In this document: positions 45,715 to 57,800 of the stretch, piece after piece
Layout of the letters: every line of letters starts with the position of its first letter
Numbering within the stretch: position 1 is the stretch's first letter
Source: Medicago truncatula
Taxonomy: Eukaryota > Streptophyta > Magnoliopsida > Fabales > Fabaceae
NCBI RefSeq assembly: GCF_003473485.1
Contig: NC_053049.1
Coordinates: forward strand, 11,780,001 to 11,844,000
DNA length: 64,000 bases
Direction of reading: 5' to 3'
Made by a program: the position numbers and the translations under genes
Notes under the pieces: model-generated
Told to the model about the DNA's origin: nothing
Database searches by the model: none
Seen by the model: only the letters and a program-made list of their open reading frames with translations

Positions 45715-45940
45715 AGTACTACTTGATGGGATTGTTAATACTATATGAGAAATGTATGATTGGAAGAGGCAATTATAGTTTGGTGCAAATAAGTTTAATT
45801 TTAAAGTATTCTAAGGCTACTCTTACATAAGTTTGGAATGAAACGCTCAAGAGTTTCAATCTAACAAGAGAAGGAATAGGATATTTTTAATCTGCATAAA
45901 TGTGTAATCAAGGGACTGAGACATGAAACAATTGTCTCTT
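45715..45940. repeat. Direct repeat downstream of GDSL copy 3, unit 2
   Basis: Second copy of 44885-45105, same orientation, about 830 bp further on. Confidence 0.7.
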
Positions 45941-46995
45941 GTCTCATGTTTTTGATTTTCCATATTTGGGTGATTTTTGCACTCTAGTCGTCACCTTTCC
46001 CCATCCCTAACTTTTCCACCGCCATCTTCAACCTTTTAACCATGGATTTACTCAAGCTTCCACCCCGCAAACTAAACCACCACAAACAGATCTCATTCTT
46101 AAGCCTCAAAAGAAACCACAACGTACTTTTGCATGCTTAGTTTAATTGAAAGGAAAAAAGGGCTGAATATGTCTTTGGTCTCTCTAATTATCTTAACTTT
46201 CACTCTTATTTCTTTAAAAGAATTCATCGAATGACAATTGATCCCTCTTGTTAACTCTCTTTAACGATGTTGACGTAACATTGACACATGACAATTTTCC
46301 TTAAGAGACATTGACGTGCCACTAACACGTGGCAACTTTTGATAAACATAATTAAATAATTTCGAATGTTTAAATATTGTATCTTACTGAATTGTTTTCA
46401 AGTCTAAACAATTTTATTGAGTGTATATTTTTCAATAAAATCACTTGACTATAGTATTATTTTATCATTCTATGTTGTTCAAGAAATGTACGTAGTTCAT
46501 CTGTTAGAGTTTGACTTTTTAATTCAGCTATGGTTAGAGTTTGATTTTGTAATTTTAAGGGGTAAAGTTTGAATTTCACCTGAGACAACCATAATATGAA
46601 CATTTGTGTTAGTGTTATTTTTAGGGAACAAATTTTTGTTTTCAGTGTTATTAATAAAAAAAAAAAAAAAAAATCCTTATATTAGTTGACAAAGTAATTA
46701 GATGCATAATATATTAATATTTGTCCCTTTGCTGCCGTTTTTTAAGTTTAAGAAACTTCCAATATAAATTTTAATTATTTTTAGTTAGACTTTTTACACA
46801 ATTCTTAGATCATTTGCTTGGGGATGAAGTTAATGAATAGTTACATGTATTAAAGAAAAAAATGCAAACCTCATGCTTCCCATGTATTATATATATATAC
46901 TGTCACATTATATGATTATATATATTGATTGGACCCAAAGAGTATTCATCACCCCAACAAAAAAATCCGAAGAGTATTCTGAGAAATTAACTTAG

Positions 46996-49900
46996 ATGGC
47001 AAGCGAAAAATTCAATTTTGGTTTCCTAATTTTCTTCCTATGTTATGGAATTCTAATTTCAACACAGTGCCTTGGTAATATATGTGTACCAAAAGAACAT
47101 GTTGCGTTATTTGTATTTGGAGATTCTTTCTTTGATGTTGGAAACAATAATTATATCAATACTACTACTGATTTGCTGGCTAATTACCCACCATATGGTG
47201 AAACCTTCTTCAAGTATCCATCTGGTAGATTTTCTGATGGACGTGTCATTCCAGATTTCATAGGTAAAAATATGTTTTGAGAGATGACATAAGTTGTTTT
47301 CAACTTATTTTCATAATTTCTTTATAATACGCTTATATGCAAACAATTTAACTTTATTTTAGCTTTAATCGTACTTTAATGCATTTCAATTACATATACC
47401 AATTAACAATCTGATCATGATTACTTTGTTGCAGCTGAGTATGCTAAGTTACCGTTAATTCAACCATATCTATTTCCTGGTTCTCAACTATATATTAATG
47501 GAGTTAATTTTGCATCAGCAGGAGCTGGTGCTTTAGTAGAAACACATCAAGGACTGGTCTGTTTTATGTTGTTGATTTAATCATGTTATGCTTGTTAATT
47601 TTTTAGCTTGTCAATAAAAAATTTGGTACATCGCCATTTTTAGATGCAAAATCCTAGTAAGGGATCAAAAAACTAGATTTTAAATAAGGGAACTCATACG
47701 ATGAGTGAGAAATGGAGAATCAAAACTGCAATATCTGAAACTAGGGTTTAGAACTGTTTAAGTGATGCTTGAGAATGCTCTCAAGAGGGGTATTTATATC
47801 CCTTTGTGGGTTTGTATTCCTGTGACTTAAGCCCCAAGCAACTTTAGCTTTAAAGTCATTTTACAGTGCTCTAGATACTTCTAGAAGCCTGTTGAGGCGG
47901 CGCCCTTTGGGAGAATGCGCCTAGCCTTCAGAAGCCCTTCTGGAGGGCGCCTAAGCCTTTCTGGAAAGCATTTGTGCCCTTAGGGATAGATTGACGGTCC
48001 ATTATCTGACAAAAAAATTTATTTAAAGATTGTTATGTAGCATATATATATGACATTTGTGTATGAGATTTTGATGATATGGTGTTTGGATATTTCCAGG
48101 TGACAGATCTAAAGACACAATTGACTTATTTGAAGAATGTCAAGAAAGTATTGAGACAGAGACTAGGAGATGAAGAAACCACAACTCTGCTGGCCAAAGC
48201 TGTTTACTTGATTAATATAGGAGGGAATGATTATTTTGTAGAAAATTCCAGCTTATACACTCATGAAAAATACGTATCCATGGTAGTTGGTAATCTTACA
48301 ACAGTGATCAAAGTATGTAAGAGTTACTTTACTTCTGTATTTTTATATTGAAGTTCTTTTGGTTATAATAAAAGCATTTTTAAATTGACTTATTTAAACT
48401 TTTTTATCAGTACAAACAATTTGTAAGATTGTTTGAAAGAAGTAATAAAACAACTCATGACATACATGTTATAACCTATTTTCAACTTATTTTTATAAGC
48501 TCAATTATAGCTTATGAAAATAACTTATAACATATATGAAGATAGTTTGACTTTATTTATATTTTGTAAGATTTCTTATGCTTTTTTTAAGGAAATAAGC
48601 AACTAATTAATCTGTTTATTCAAACACGTCCTAAATATTTTACTATTCTAATTATTTATGTATCTGATTCATTCCAATATTTAATTTCAGAGAATACATG
48701 AGATTGGAGGGAGGAAATTTGGGATTCTTAACCAACCATCTTTTGGTTGTTTTCCAATCATCAAGGCATTGGTAAATGGAACTAAATCAGGTTCTTGCAT
48801 TGAAGAGTATTCGGCACTTGCCAAAGTGCACAACACAAAACTATCAGTGGAACTTCATAATTTAACGAAACAGATCAAAGGATTTAAATATTCATATTTT
48901 GATTTATATCATCTATCTTTTGAAGTCATAAGCAACCCTTCCAAATTTGGTAAGTTATGGTATATTTATTTTTAGCACTGTTTATATATCTAAATTTGAG
49001 TATTGATGATCAATCATACATCGTTCAATAACTATATTTTTTTGTCTCATTTAAATTTTTTATCTTATTTATTTGTAACATTTGAGTTTTTTATCTTATT
49101 TTTTTATCTCATTCAAATCTTTTATCTATTAATACATGTACAAGTTGGTCCTTTCTTCATTTTTATTAAAAACAAAAGTGTTGAGGTGGCTTGCCACGTA
49201 TGATTAATAGTAATAGTTTTTATTATAAATAATTTTTATCATTTAAAAACTCAGAAAAAAAATATATTCATATTATTCTTCATATATTCATCATCTTCAC
49301 GATCATCATATTTTTTTATCAAACCCATAAAATTCAAATCAAAAGGGGTGTGTTTGAATTCCGGGTTTAGGAGGGGAGAGTTTACTTTTCTTTTTTAAAT
49401 TATGAACTATATAACATGTTTTTCTAAAATACATTAATTGCGATTGAAGTATTATATGTTTGTTTATCATGTTAATATGCTAACTTTTTAAAAAATATTT
49501 CATAATGTCCGTAATTTAAAAATGAAAATCAAACCCTCCCTTCTCTTACCCTCCTAAACCCTCCATCCAAACACACCCTAAGATTTAGTGTCTCAAATCA
49601 AAGCCTAGAAAATAACAACCCTATAATAATCATATGTGGCTAGTCTCATCTATGTTTTTTTAATGAAAATATAACCAAGTTGCATGGGCTCCAGTGCAAG
49701 GAGCTCATTCCAAGGACGTACCCGGGGAATACCGGATTCGATTCCAAGGGGAGCAACGTTTGGGCAGTGTGCATGCCTCTACGCATGAGCCAGATTAATC
49801 GCTCATCTTTGATGGATCGGAAACCGGTGCAAAAATAAATAAAAAAATGAAAAAAAAAGACTAACTTGCAAACATTTCAAGAAATGAAAGATTTGAAAGA

Positions 49901-50621
49901 GACATAAAAAAATATTAAAGTACTCAACTGTTACAAAAAAATTATAGCAAATTAAATGAATGACTTTAAAAGCAGTTATGAATAAAGTTTTTTTTTTTTT
50001 TTTTGATAAGGCACAAAACACTAAAAGGCAGGATTAGGGACCTGAACCCATGTACAGTTATGAATAAAGTAAAACATTCGAATGATTTGACAGTTATGAT
50101 TGATTGAGAATGTAAAATTGACAACGCATATAAATCTTTTTTTTTTTTTGTTATTCCTTTGGTGACCTGCATATTTGTATTATGAAATTGACTTACCATG
50201 AAATAGGTTATATCCTAAAGGCATATCAAATTACATGATATTAGTTTTCAATTAAATGATGAGTTTTGTAATATAGGTATATATATACGAAAAAGTTATT
50301 GTAATAGCATTCAAATATCACACTGCTATAGTTTCTTTACATTTATCTAATTCTAAAATTTGTGACTTAATTTGATGATGAAAAGGTTTGAAAGAAGGAG
50401 GAGTAGCATGCTGTGGTAGTGGCCCTTACAATGGATATCACAGCTGTGGAGGTAAAAGAGAAGTAAAAGATTATGATTTGTGTGATAATCCTTCTGAATA
50501 TTTGTTATTTGACTCTACTCATCCTACTGAAGCTGGGAGTAGGATTATATCCCAATATATGTGGAGTGGAAATCAAACTATCACCGGCCCTTACAATCTC
50601 AAAACTCTATTTGAAGAATAA
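46996..50621 (+). CDS. GDSL esterase/lipase, copy 4
   Basis: Exons 46996-47263, 47435-47556, 48100-48312, 48691-48949 and 50386-50621 join in phase to 365 aa. Signal peptide about 1-27. Block I reads FGDSFFDVGNN: the name-giving leucine is phenylalanine, but the catalytic Ser44 stays. Block II NFASAGAG, Asn173 in GGND, Asp330 and His333 in DSTHPTE, so the catalytic set is complete. Exon 4 starts RIHEIGG where the others have GIHEIGG or a close variant. Intron 2 contains a GC-richer repeat piece (47660-48030), and intron 4 a MITE, a SINE and a short retroinsertion. Closest in flanking sequence to copy 3. Confidence 0.93.
49344..49580. mobile_element. MITE in GDSL copy 4 intron 4
   Basis: About 237 bp with long inverted ends: AGGGGTGTGTTTGAATTCCG on the left, TAGGGTGTGTTTGGATGGAG on the right in reverse, followed in both by GGGTTTAGGAGGG. 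No coding capacity; the target duplication is unclear. Confidence 0.65.
49674..49842 (+). mobile_element. SINE-like retroposon in GDSL copy 4 intron 4
   Basis: Same family as 27116-27278. A-box-like TGGGCTCCAGTGCAAGG, B-box GGATTCGATTCC, then GATTAATCGCTCATC and an A-rich tail. Target duplication not clear. Confidence 0.6.
49989..50054 (-). mobile_element. Very short retroinsertion in GDSL copy 4 intron 4
   Basis: 66 bp starting with a long T run (a minus-strand tail) and flanked by an exact 16-bp duplication, CAGTTATGAATAAAGT (49973-49988, 50055-50070). Copy 3 has the empty site near 43860 (ATAGTTATGAAAAAAGTTTA). Confidence 0.85.
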
Positions 50622-50959
50622 TTCAACTATGTATAGATACACACATACAAATAAAGTTGTTTGTATATAAGACAAAATAAATGCATTGTTGTTTTCTTGA
50701 TGTGTAAAAATAAGAATACAAGGGTTGAAACATTGTGAGTATAAAATGATAGTGTGATAGGTAAGGATTGAAGTTCGAACTTCAAATTCACCACTTATTT
50801 ATTTGAGTGAATTTTTAGCCATTAAAAAAAAAATAAGAATGTAATACGATGTTTCATTTTCTTGTTTGTTGACCAAGCCCTGATATAATTCCCTCCTAAT
50901 GACTCCTTTCCATTTTTTTTTTTCTCTCTCGTTAGATTAGATATAATATTATCACTATC

Positions 50960-51083
50960 CCCTTGAGCTTAACTCAGTTGGTATGGATATTACATATTAT
51001 ATATAGGGGCCGTGGTTCAAACCCCGGACACTCCACTTCTCCACAATTAAATTATGTGAGCTCTAACCACTAGGCTACTTGAC
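50960..51083 (+). mobile_element. tRNA-derived legume SINE, full-length copy
   Basis: Starts CCTTGAGCTTAACTCAGTTG (A-box), has GGTTCAAACCCCGGAC (B-box), then CCACTTCTCCACAATTAAAT and ends GTGAGCTCTAACCACTAGGC TACTTGAC (broken here for length). In reverse the end reads GTAGCCTAGTGGTTAGAGC, also an A-box. See 17859-17983. Confidence 0.75.
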
Positions 51084-51089
51084 TAAAAA

Positions 51090-52119
51090 AATAAATATAA
51101 TATTAACATTACATTGTATTATATGAGAAATGTATGATTGAAAGAGGTAATTGCAATTGGATAAAATCTACCACATATACGAGGTAGATATCTTAATTCA
51201 TGGATATAAAAAACGGATATTTTAACTTTTCGTTAATTAATGGATATTGATGCGGATTTGATAGTACCTATACATGCGGATATTCATACCTATTATTAAA
51301 CTAAGTAAATTACGTAAATAATCTAACTATCGTTTCAATTTCAGTAAAAAAAACCCTAATACTTTACAATATTACTACGCGACGCTTCAATTCTCTAAAA
51401 CTTTGTTTTTGTTAAATATGATGAACTTTATTTATGTTTTTGTCCAGGAACTTTGTTTTTGTTAAATGTGATTAACTTTTTTTTTTTTTTGTTAGAAATG
51501 AAATGTATTACATTATTATGTTTGGTAAGAAGAAGAAAATGAATGTTTTGAACATTTGTTGTTAAATTTTAGGTAATTATATCTTTTTCAAAAAATCTTT
51601 TAGGTAATTATAAAAAGATTAACAATGATCATTTTTTAAAAATGTTATCCATAGTTTGTATATACCCGCAAATACCTCAAAATCAGTGGATTATCCGTTA
51701 AGCAAATATCTACACGGATGTAGAGAAGGCACATATCATGTTTATCTAATAGGGTGGACACGGATATCATACCATTTGCGTTTACGGATATCCATTTACA
51801 TCGTTAGTCCTAATTGTCAAAGTCTATAGAAAGTTGATCTTTAGACACCTCAAAATCGCTCACCTTGTTGAAAAGTTTGTCGAAAAGTACGAACGGATCA
51901 AATTTTACACACAGAAATAACTAATCAAGCATTACAATGTATCAAATTTGACTAAAAAGCAACTATCAAGTCTAAAAAGTAAGTTTTGACTAAAGAAGTA
52001 CCCACCATGAATTAAGCCAAAAAAGTGAATGTTAAAAGAGTGATGAAAAGAGAGTATTGTTAACCCTGCTCTTTTTTGTTATTTTTGGAGTGTTACGTGG
52101 AAAAATGGAAGTGAGAAGA
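51090..52119. other. Intergenic AT-rich DNA
   Basis: No gene. 51115-51160 repeats part of the GDSL 3' flank. Several ATCCGT/ACGGAT words at 51170-51800 suggest a decayed inverted-repeat element. Confidence 0.4.
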
Positions 52120-52809
52120 GTAATTTACGAGTAAATACTCAAATTTGTCCTTGAATTTGCAACGACTAGCCAACTTCGTCCCCTAATTTATCGAAATATC
52201 AAATTTGTCCTCGAATTTAACAGACGTCCATCAAATTCATCCCTCCGTCCAATATCTCTGTTAGTGATGCTGAGGTGTCTTCTTGTATGTTGTGTTGTTT
52301 TGTACACGTGTCATATAGTCAGCCATGTGTACAAGGACCAATTTGATGGAAACGCAACAAATTTTAGTTTTAACTTTTCATTTTCAATTTTTTTTTTCAA
52401 TTTTACCCCTCTTTTAAGGATCAATTTGATAGTAAGTGAACTAATTTAGGGACTGATTTGATTAGAAATTTAGGGATTGATTCGATTGATTTTATTGCAG
52501 GGAGTGAGTACAAGGAGGTATGGCATGAGAGGAGTTATTTCAACTGAAAGGCCTAGGCAAGCACCAATGAGGGGTCCTGCTCCATAAAATCCAACTGCTC
52601 CTGGAGTTATTAGAGTACCATATCAAAGTTATGGGCAATCCGGTTCTATTCAACCCCAATTGATGGCGTTTATCACAACCCCAGGATTTCCAAAGAATTG
52701 ATGCAATGATGCATGTTTAAATTATGTTTTTGGAGTTGTTTTTATGCCCCTAATTGGGTTTCTTTTTTACTATGTAAGATTTAAAAACATAGAATGTATG
52801 ACTTATAAC

Positions 52810-53508
52810 ATATGAAGCCCCGATACGGATACGGGTGCGGGTACGATACAATACAGGTACGCAGATACGTGAATTTTTAAAATTTAGGATACGATACGGT
52901 TAGGATACGTTAACAAAATTTTATAATAAAACTTATATGTATGTAAAATATTCGAAGAAAATTAACATTGTACTCTTCATTATTGTATTATTATAAAAGT
53001 TATAATTTTTTAAAAATAATACATGTGATCAAAATATATTTTTTTTGAAAGTTTTCTTATAAACCATATTACATTTTCATATGTTGGGATATTGAGAGAA
53101 ACATCATTAAAAGAACTCAACACAAATTTTATCTAATGTTGATTAACTGAATCACATCTCTCGCTATGTTCATCCACAAGAAGTATAATTTTAAGTGTTT
53201 CATCGAGAAACAGTTCTATTGATGCATATCTAAAATTGAGTCATATACATCTATAATGAATTTTTACAACATTGTCTCACTTTCTTACTCTTCATCTTTT
53301 TCTAGGATATGTGTCTGTGAAGTATCTTGGAAGTATCATTGTGTATTTGTGGAGTATCACACAAGTATCCGATAAAATATTTATTAAAAATTAAAATAAT
53401 TAATTCTGATACTTCGTGGATACGTATCCGCGAGTATCCGTGGAGTATCGGTATCTGATACGTATCTGGTACGGGCACGTCTCCGTTTTGGAGTATCCGG
53501 GCTTCATA
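52810..53508. mobile_element. Mutator-like non-autonomous element, copy B
   Basis: 699 bp. Ends ATATGAAGCCCCGATACGGA and, in reverse, TATGAAGCCCGGATACTCC. Flanked by ACTTATAAC (52801-52809) and ACTTATGAC (53509-53517), a 9-bp duplication with one mismatch. Homologous to 19153-19806. Dense GATACG/CGTATC words in both subterminal parts. Confidence 0.85.
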
Positions 53509-53614
53509 ACTTATGACTTGTTAATGCCCTATAGTTGGGTTGCTTTTTACATATGCAATATTCCTGCACTTGTAGTGCAATGACTTGATTATGGCTTATT
53601 TGATGGTATATTTT

Positions 53615-53765
53615 AAAGAGAAATGATATTTGTACAAACACTTTATGACAACTTTCTTTCTTATACTCACATTATATTCGTATTCTCTCTCTCTCTAAGA
53701 AGAGAACAAATGAAAGTTGTCATCAAAGATATCACAAATAGTTGTACAAATATCACTACTCTATT
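53615..53765. mobile_element. Fold-back MITE
   Basis: GATATTTGTACAAACACTTT and TATGACAACTTTC on the left pair imperfectly with GAAAGTTGTCAT and GTTGTACAAATATCA on the right. About 150 bp, non-coding. Confidence 0.5.
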
Positions 53766-54825
53766 TTCAATAATCAAACTGTGTCTCTTTACTTTTTTAC
53801 TTTGTTATGCAAATATATGCATCAAGGATCACATTGACATATATTTAACAAATTCAAGAACTTACTTTGTTCTGCAAATTGTGTCTCGTTAACATTTTCC
53901 TTTTTATATAATGTAGAGATCGATTTGATAAATAGACAAATAATTTAAGGACCAATTTGATGAAAATATTTTGCCAGAAATGTTGCATTCATATTCATCT
54001 TCAACCTCTTTTGATTACAACATTACACACACCTAGTACAATACAATGACATGTTAAACAACCCAAACAAACAAATTATGATTATCAAATACTTAATACT
54101 TAGTCAACCTAAGTTCAAATTCTAGGACACCAACATTCAAGTACTCTCACATCACCATTCAAGATAGAGCTTGAAGATGAATACCGACTTTGATAACCGT
54201 TTTTGCCCATACGTGTCCACCGTCCATCATTTTCGGATTCAACCTGAACACCAAAGCTTGAAGAAATTTTGGGGATTTTTGAGTTTTGGATTCAATAAAA
54301 AAAATTAGGTTTTGAAGTTTTTAGAATTTGGGAAGAAGGTTGTCATCAATTAATGGAAGAAATTTTGGGGATTTTGGACTATAGATAACAAATTGTAAAA
54401 TCAAGGTTCCATTTTTATAGATTTGAGGAAGAAAGTGCCGTTGCATAACAATCATTTTTCTGCAAATAATTCAATTCAATTTGGTCCTTAAAATTTTTGT
54501 CACTTTCGACCAAATTAGTCCCTACTTGCGTGACATCTGACATGATAAGCCTTGTGAGTTGTGAGAGGTTAATAGAACACGTCAACACTTTAACATCCTA
54601 ACTTGACAGAGAGACTAATTTGATTGACATTTGACAACTTCAAGGACTAATGTGATATTTCTACAAATTGAGGGACAAATTTGACGGATCATTGCAAATT
54701 CAAGAACAAATTTGAGTATTTAGTAATTTACTGGACAAAGTCGTCTCTCTCTCTCTCTATCACTTGTTCACTCTTCAGGCTTCACAGTACTACTACGACT
54801 ACACATTCACTGCACTTGCAAAGCC

Positions 54826-57800
54826 ATGTCTATGGCTTCTTCAGAAGGAACATGTTTGGATCAAAGTGTATCAGAAAAAGTTATCTCTTTATACAATTCA
54901 CTTCCAAAGAAAGGCAAACCACAAGGTCGTGAAGTCACTGTTTTGGCCGCTTTTCTTCTCTCTTCTCCTTCCAATGGTATTCTTTCTCTTCTCAATTTTC
55001 AATACCCATTAACCAATTTTCAATTTTTAATCCAAAATTGAAGTAAAAATTTGAACTTTTTATTTGGGGTGTTAAGAATTGAAGGTGGTTGCACTTGGAA
55101 CTGGAACAAAGTGTATTGGACGCTCTATGTTACGTCCTTATGGTGATGTTGTTCATGATTCTCATGCTGAAGTTATTGCTAGAAGAGCTTTGATCAGGTT
55201 TAACTTTTTTCTTTTGTTTAAATTCTGTATATTTACTATGCAACGTAAATTCTTCATATAATCAATTTGGAGTTGGAAGTGTTAGTGCATGTTTGGTTAT
55301 GCAGTGATGAATATTGATTTTGAACTATGAAGCACGGACACCAGACACACCTACACAGATACTAATTTGAGAAATTGACATAAATCATAGGCGTTGTGTT
55401 AGTGTAGTGTCAGACATGCATGTCTGACATCGGGACACACCTGATCCGAGGAGTGTTGTGCTTCATAGATTTTGAATGGATTGATTTTGTAAAATTGAAA
55501 GTTAGTTGAATGTAAACTGATCTATGGTAGGATACATTTACGTAAAAGTAAGCTGAACAGTAAATTTTAGTGTAAAAATCACGTTGAGACTCAAAAGCTA
55601 CAAATCCTAGCTTGAAGGTAGAATCAGTTATGGAGGCAAATTCAATTATATTCAAAGGCAACCAAACATGCCAAAATCAATTTCACTTCTTAGGAATCAA
55701 TTTTGATCAATTTGTGTCAATACGATGTGTCAATTTTTAACATTGATAGTGTAGACTTGTTTGTGAACCATATCTGTATTCCTTAATGAGTTGTGTGATT
55801 TTGACATAAGAATTTGACATCAAATTTCGACAACAAATTAGACGGTTAACACAATTCACATATGTGGTTGATTATGGTCAATACATGGTTAATGAATATA
55901 TTAAGGTGCTGCAACTCATTAACAATTCCCCGTGCGTAATTTAACTATGATTTTGAATGTCATTAGCCACAATTTTCAAGTGCACGCATATCTGTTAATC
56001 ATCCAAATTATGTTCAATATATGTTTTTCAGGTGTTCAAATATACATGATATTCATTGATCACAATTTGTGTTCAAATATACACTTTCATAGACCCTTTC
56101 TGGGCTGCATTTATTAACTTTAGCTTTATATAATTCCAAAATACAGAAAAATGTATACTATGTGTTTGATGGATCATTTATGAGTTGTGGTATCTTGTTA
56201 ATTCATTAACCATAAACTGAACTGCGTTAACCACATATTTGAACTGCATCAACTATTTAATTTGATGTCAATTTTTTATTTATCAAAATATCATTTATCT
56301 GCCTTAATACATACTTTTACATTTCATTTTTCTAAAGTTGTATAAAATATAAGGTGGTTACTACTCTTTGTTTTCAACAAAGTTTCCAATCACGGACTCA
56401 TGGTTGCTTAGTAGTTCTTCATTTTGCGAAGAATAGTGGCTGATGTGTACTTTGTGGCTTCAACTGCGGTCATTAATACTTCAAAATACTCGTTGTTGTA
56501 GCCAAGATCACACTTAAAAAGCCTTTTTTAAAACCATGCTTATTGATTAATTTAACATCTTGCATTTAGAGAAGATATTATTTCATTTTTTTTTCTATTT
56601 ACACCAGGTTCTTCTATACACAGATTCAACGTCTATCTGAACCAAGTAGCAAATCTGCACCTAGCAATGGAGCAAAACGGTTCAAAGTTGATGATAACAA
56701 CTTAGCATTCGAGGTGGACGAAGGGTGTCTTGACAAACGGAAATATACCTTAAGAAGTGGTTGGAAATTACATATGTATATATCACAATTACCATGTAAT
56801 TTAATTCCTCATTTTCGCATCCTTTTCTCTCCATAGTGAACTTGTCTTCAAAATCCTTCCTTTGTCACTATCCGAGGTAGGTTCAACAGTAATTTCTTTT
56901 TTGTGTTTCGTTTTGTAGGTGGAGATGCTTCACTGAGCTCGCTTGTGACTCCTTTGGAAAGTGTGCCTTTAGGGGAAAATGGTCCACATTCATCATCAGG
57001 TAAGCTACATTTTACGTATAACTTGACTGAGGCCAAGAGAATGCTTATAATGGATTTAGGATATGCAATAATTTGTAAGTATAGTGAAACATTAATAAAA
57101 TTTGAAGGAATTTTTGAGGATGTAAGAATAGGGTTTTAAGAGGAGTAAATTTGGCACATTATGATTTAGAGTAAAATATTATGCTTTGATTGGTGAGTTT
57201 TGAGCTGTAGAAGGCACCAAACTATCTGATCGATTCAAAGTAGAAAGTGGGAATTGCAGGGTTTTGAGTAGAAAACAATTTTTTTTTTTGAAGAAGCTAA
57301 ACTAGCCCACCCAAATTGGCACCGGGAAGAATCAAACCTAAGACCTTGAGGAGGAGCACACTCCAAGGTCCCAAGCGAACACCACAAGACCAACCCAAGT
57401 GGGTTTGAGTAGAAAACAATTAAAAGATTGAAGCATCAAGTTTGCTAAAAAAAAATATTGGAAGATCAAAACTATACATTAGATATCATAGAGGGACCAC
57501 AAGTTCAATTATAGCCAATACTTTGCTGTAACTCTTTCCCTGTTATTCTTCAAAAAATGCTTTTTAATTATATTAATTATTAAATTTGAATTTTGAAGCC
57601 ATAGTTGTTATTTCAAATGTTATATTCAATGCAAATTTTTAATTTGAACGTTAACTGTTGTTTTTTCTGATCTGATGAGAAATACTTTTGCCTTTCATTT
57701 CAGTTAATAGTTCAAAACAAATAGGAATGGTCCAGAGGAAGCCAGGTCGTGGTGATACAACCCTGTCAGTTAGTTGTTCTGACAAGATAGCACGTTGGAA

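Larger units (their letters stand above)
52129..54722. mobile_element. 2.6-kb Mutator-like element abutting TAD1
   Basis: Exact 9-bp target duplication GTAATTTAC (52120-52128, 54723-54731). Ends GAGTAAATACTCAAATTTGT and, in reverse, TAAATACTCAAATTTGT. The arms stay similar for about 150 bp (GTCCTTGAATTTGCAA, AGAAATATCA). It has no intact transposase. At 52500-52700 lies a coding-like remnant (RYGMRGVISTERPRQAPMRG, then a stop and NPTAPGVIRVPYQSYGQ). A second element (52810-53508) is nested inside. Its right edge is 95 bp before the TAD1 ATG. Confidence 0.85.

Noticed and set aside
53623..53892. Plus-strand frame of 89 codons with hydrophobic stretches
   Set aside because: It lies across a fold-back MITE inside a larger transposon and has no recognisable domain.
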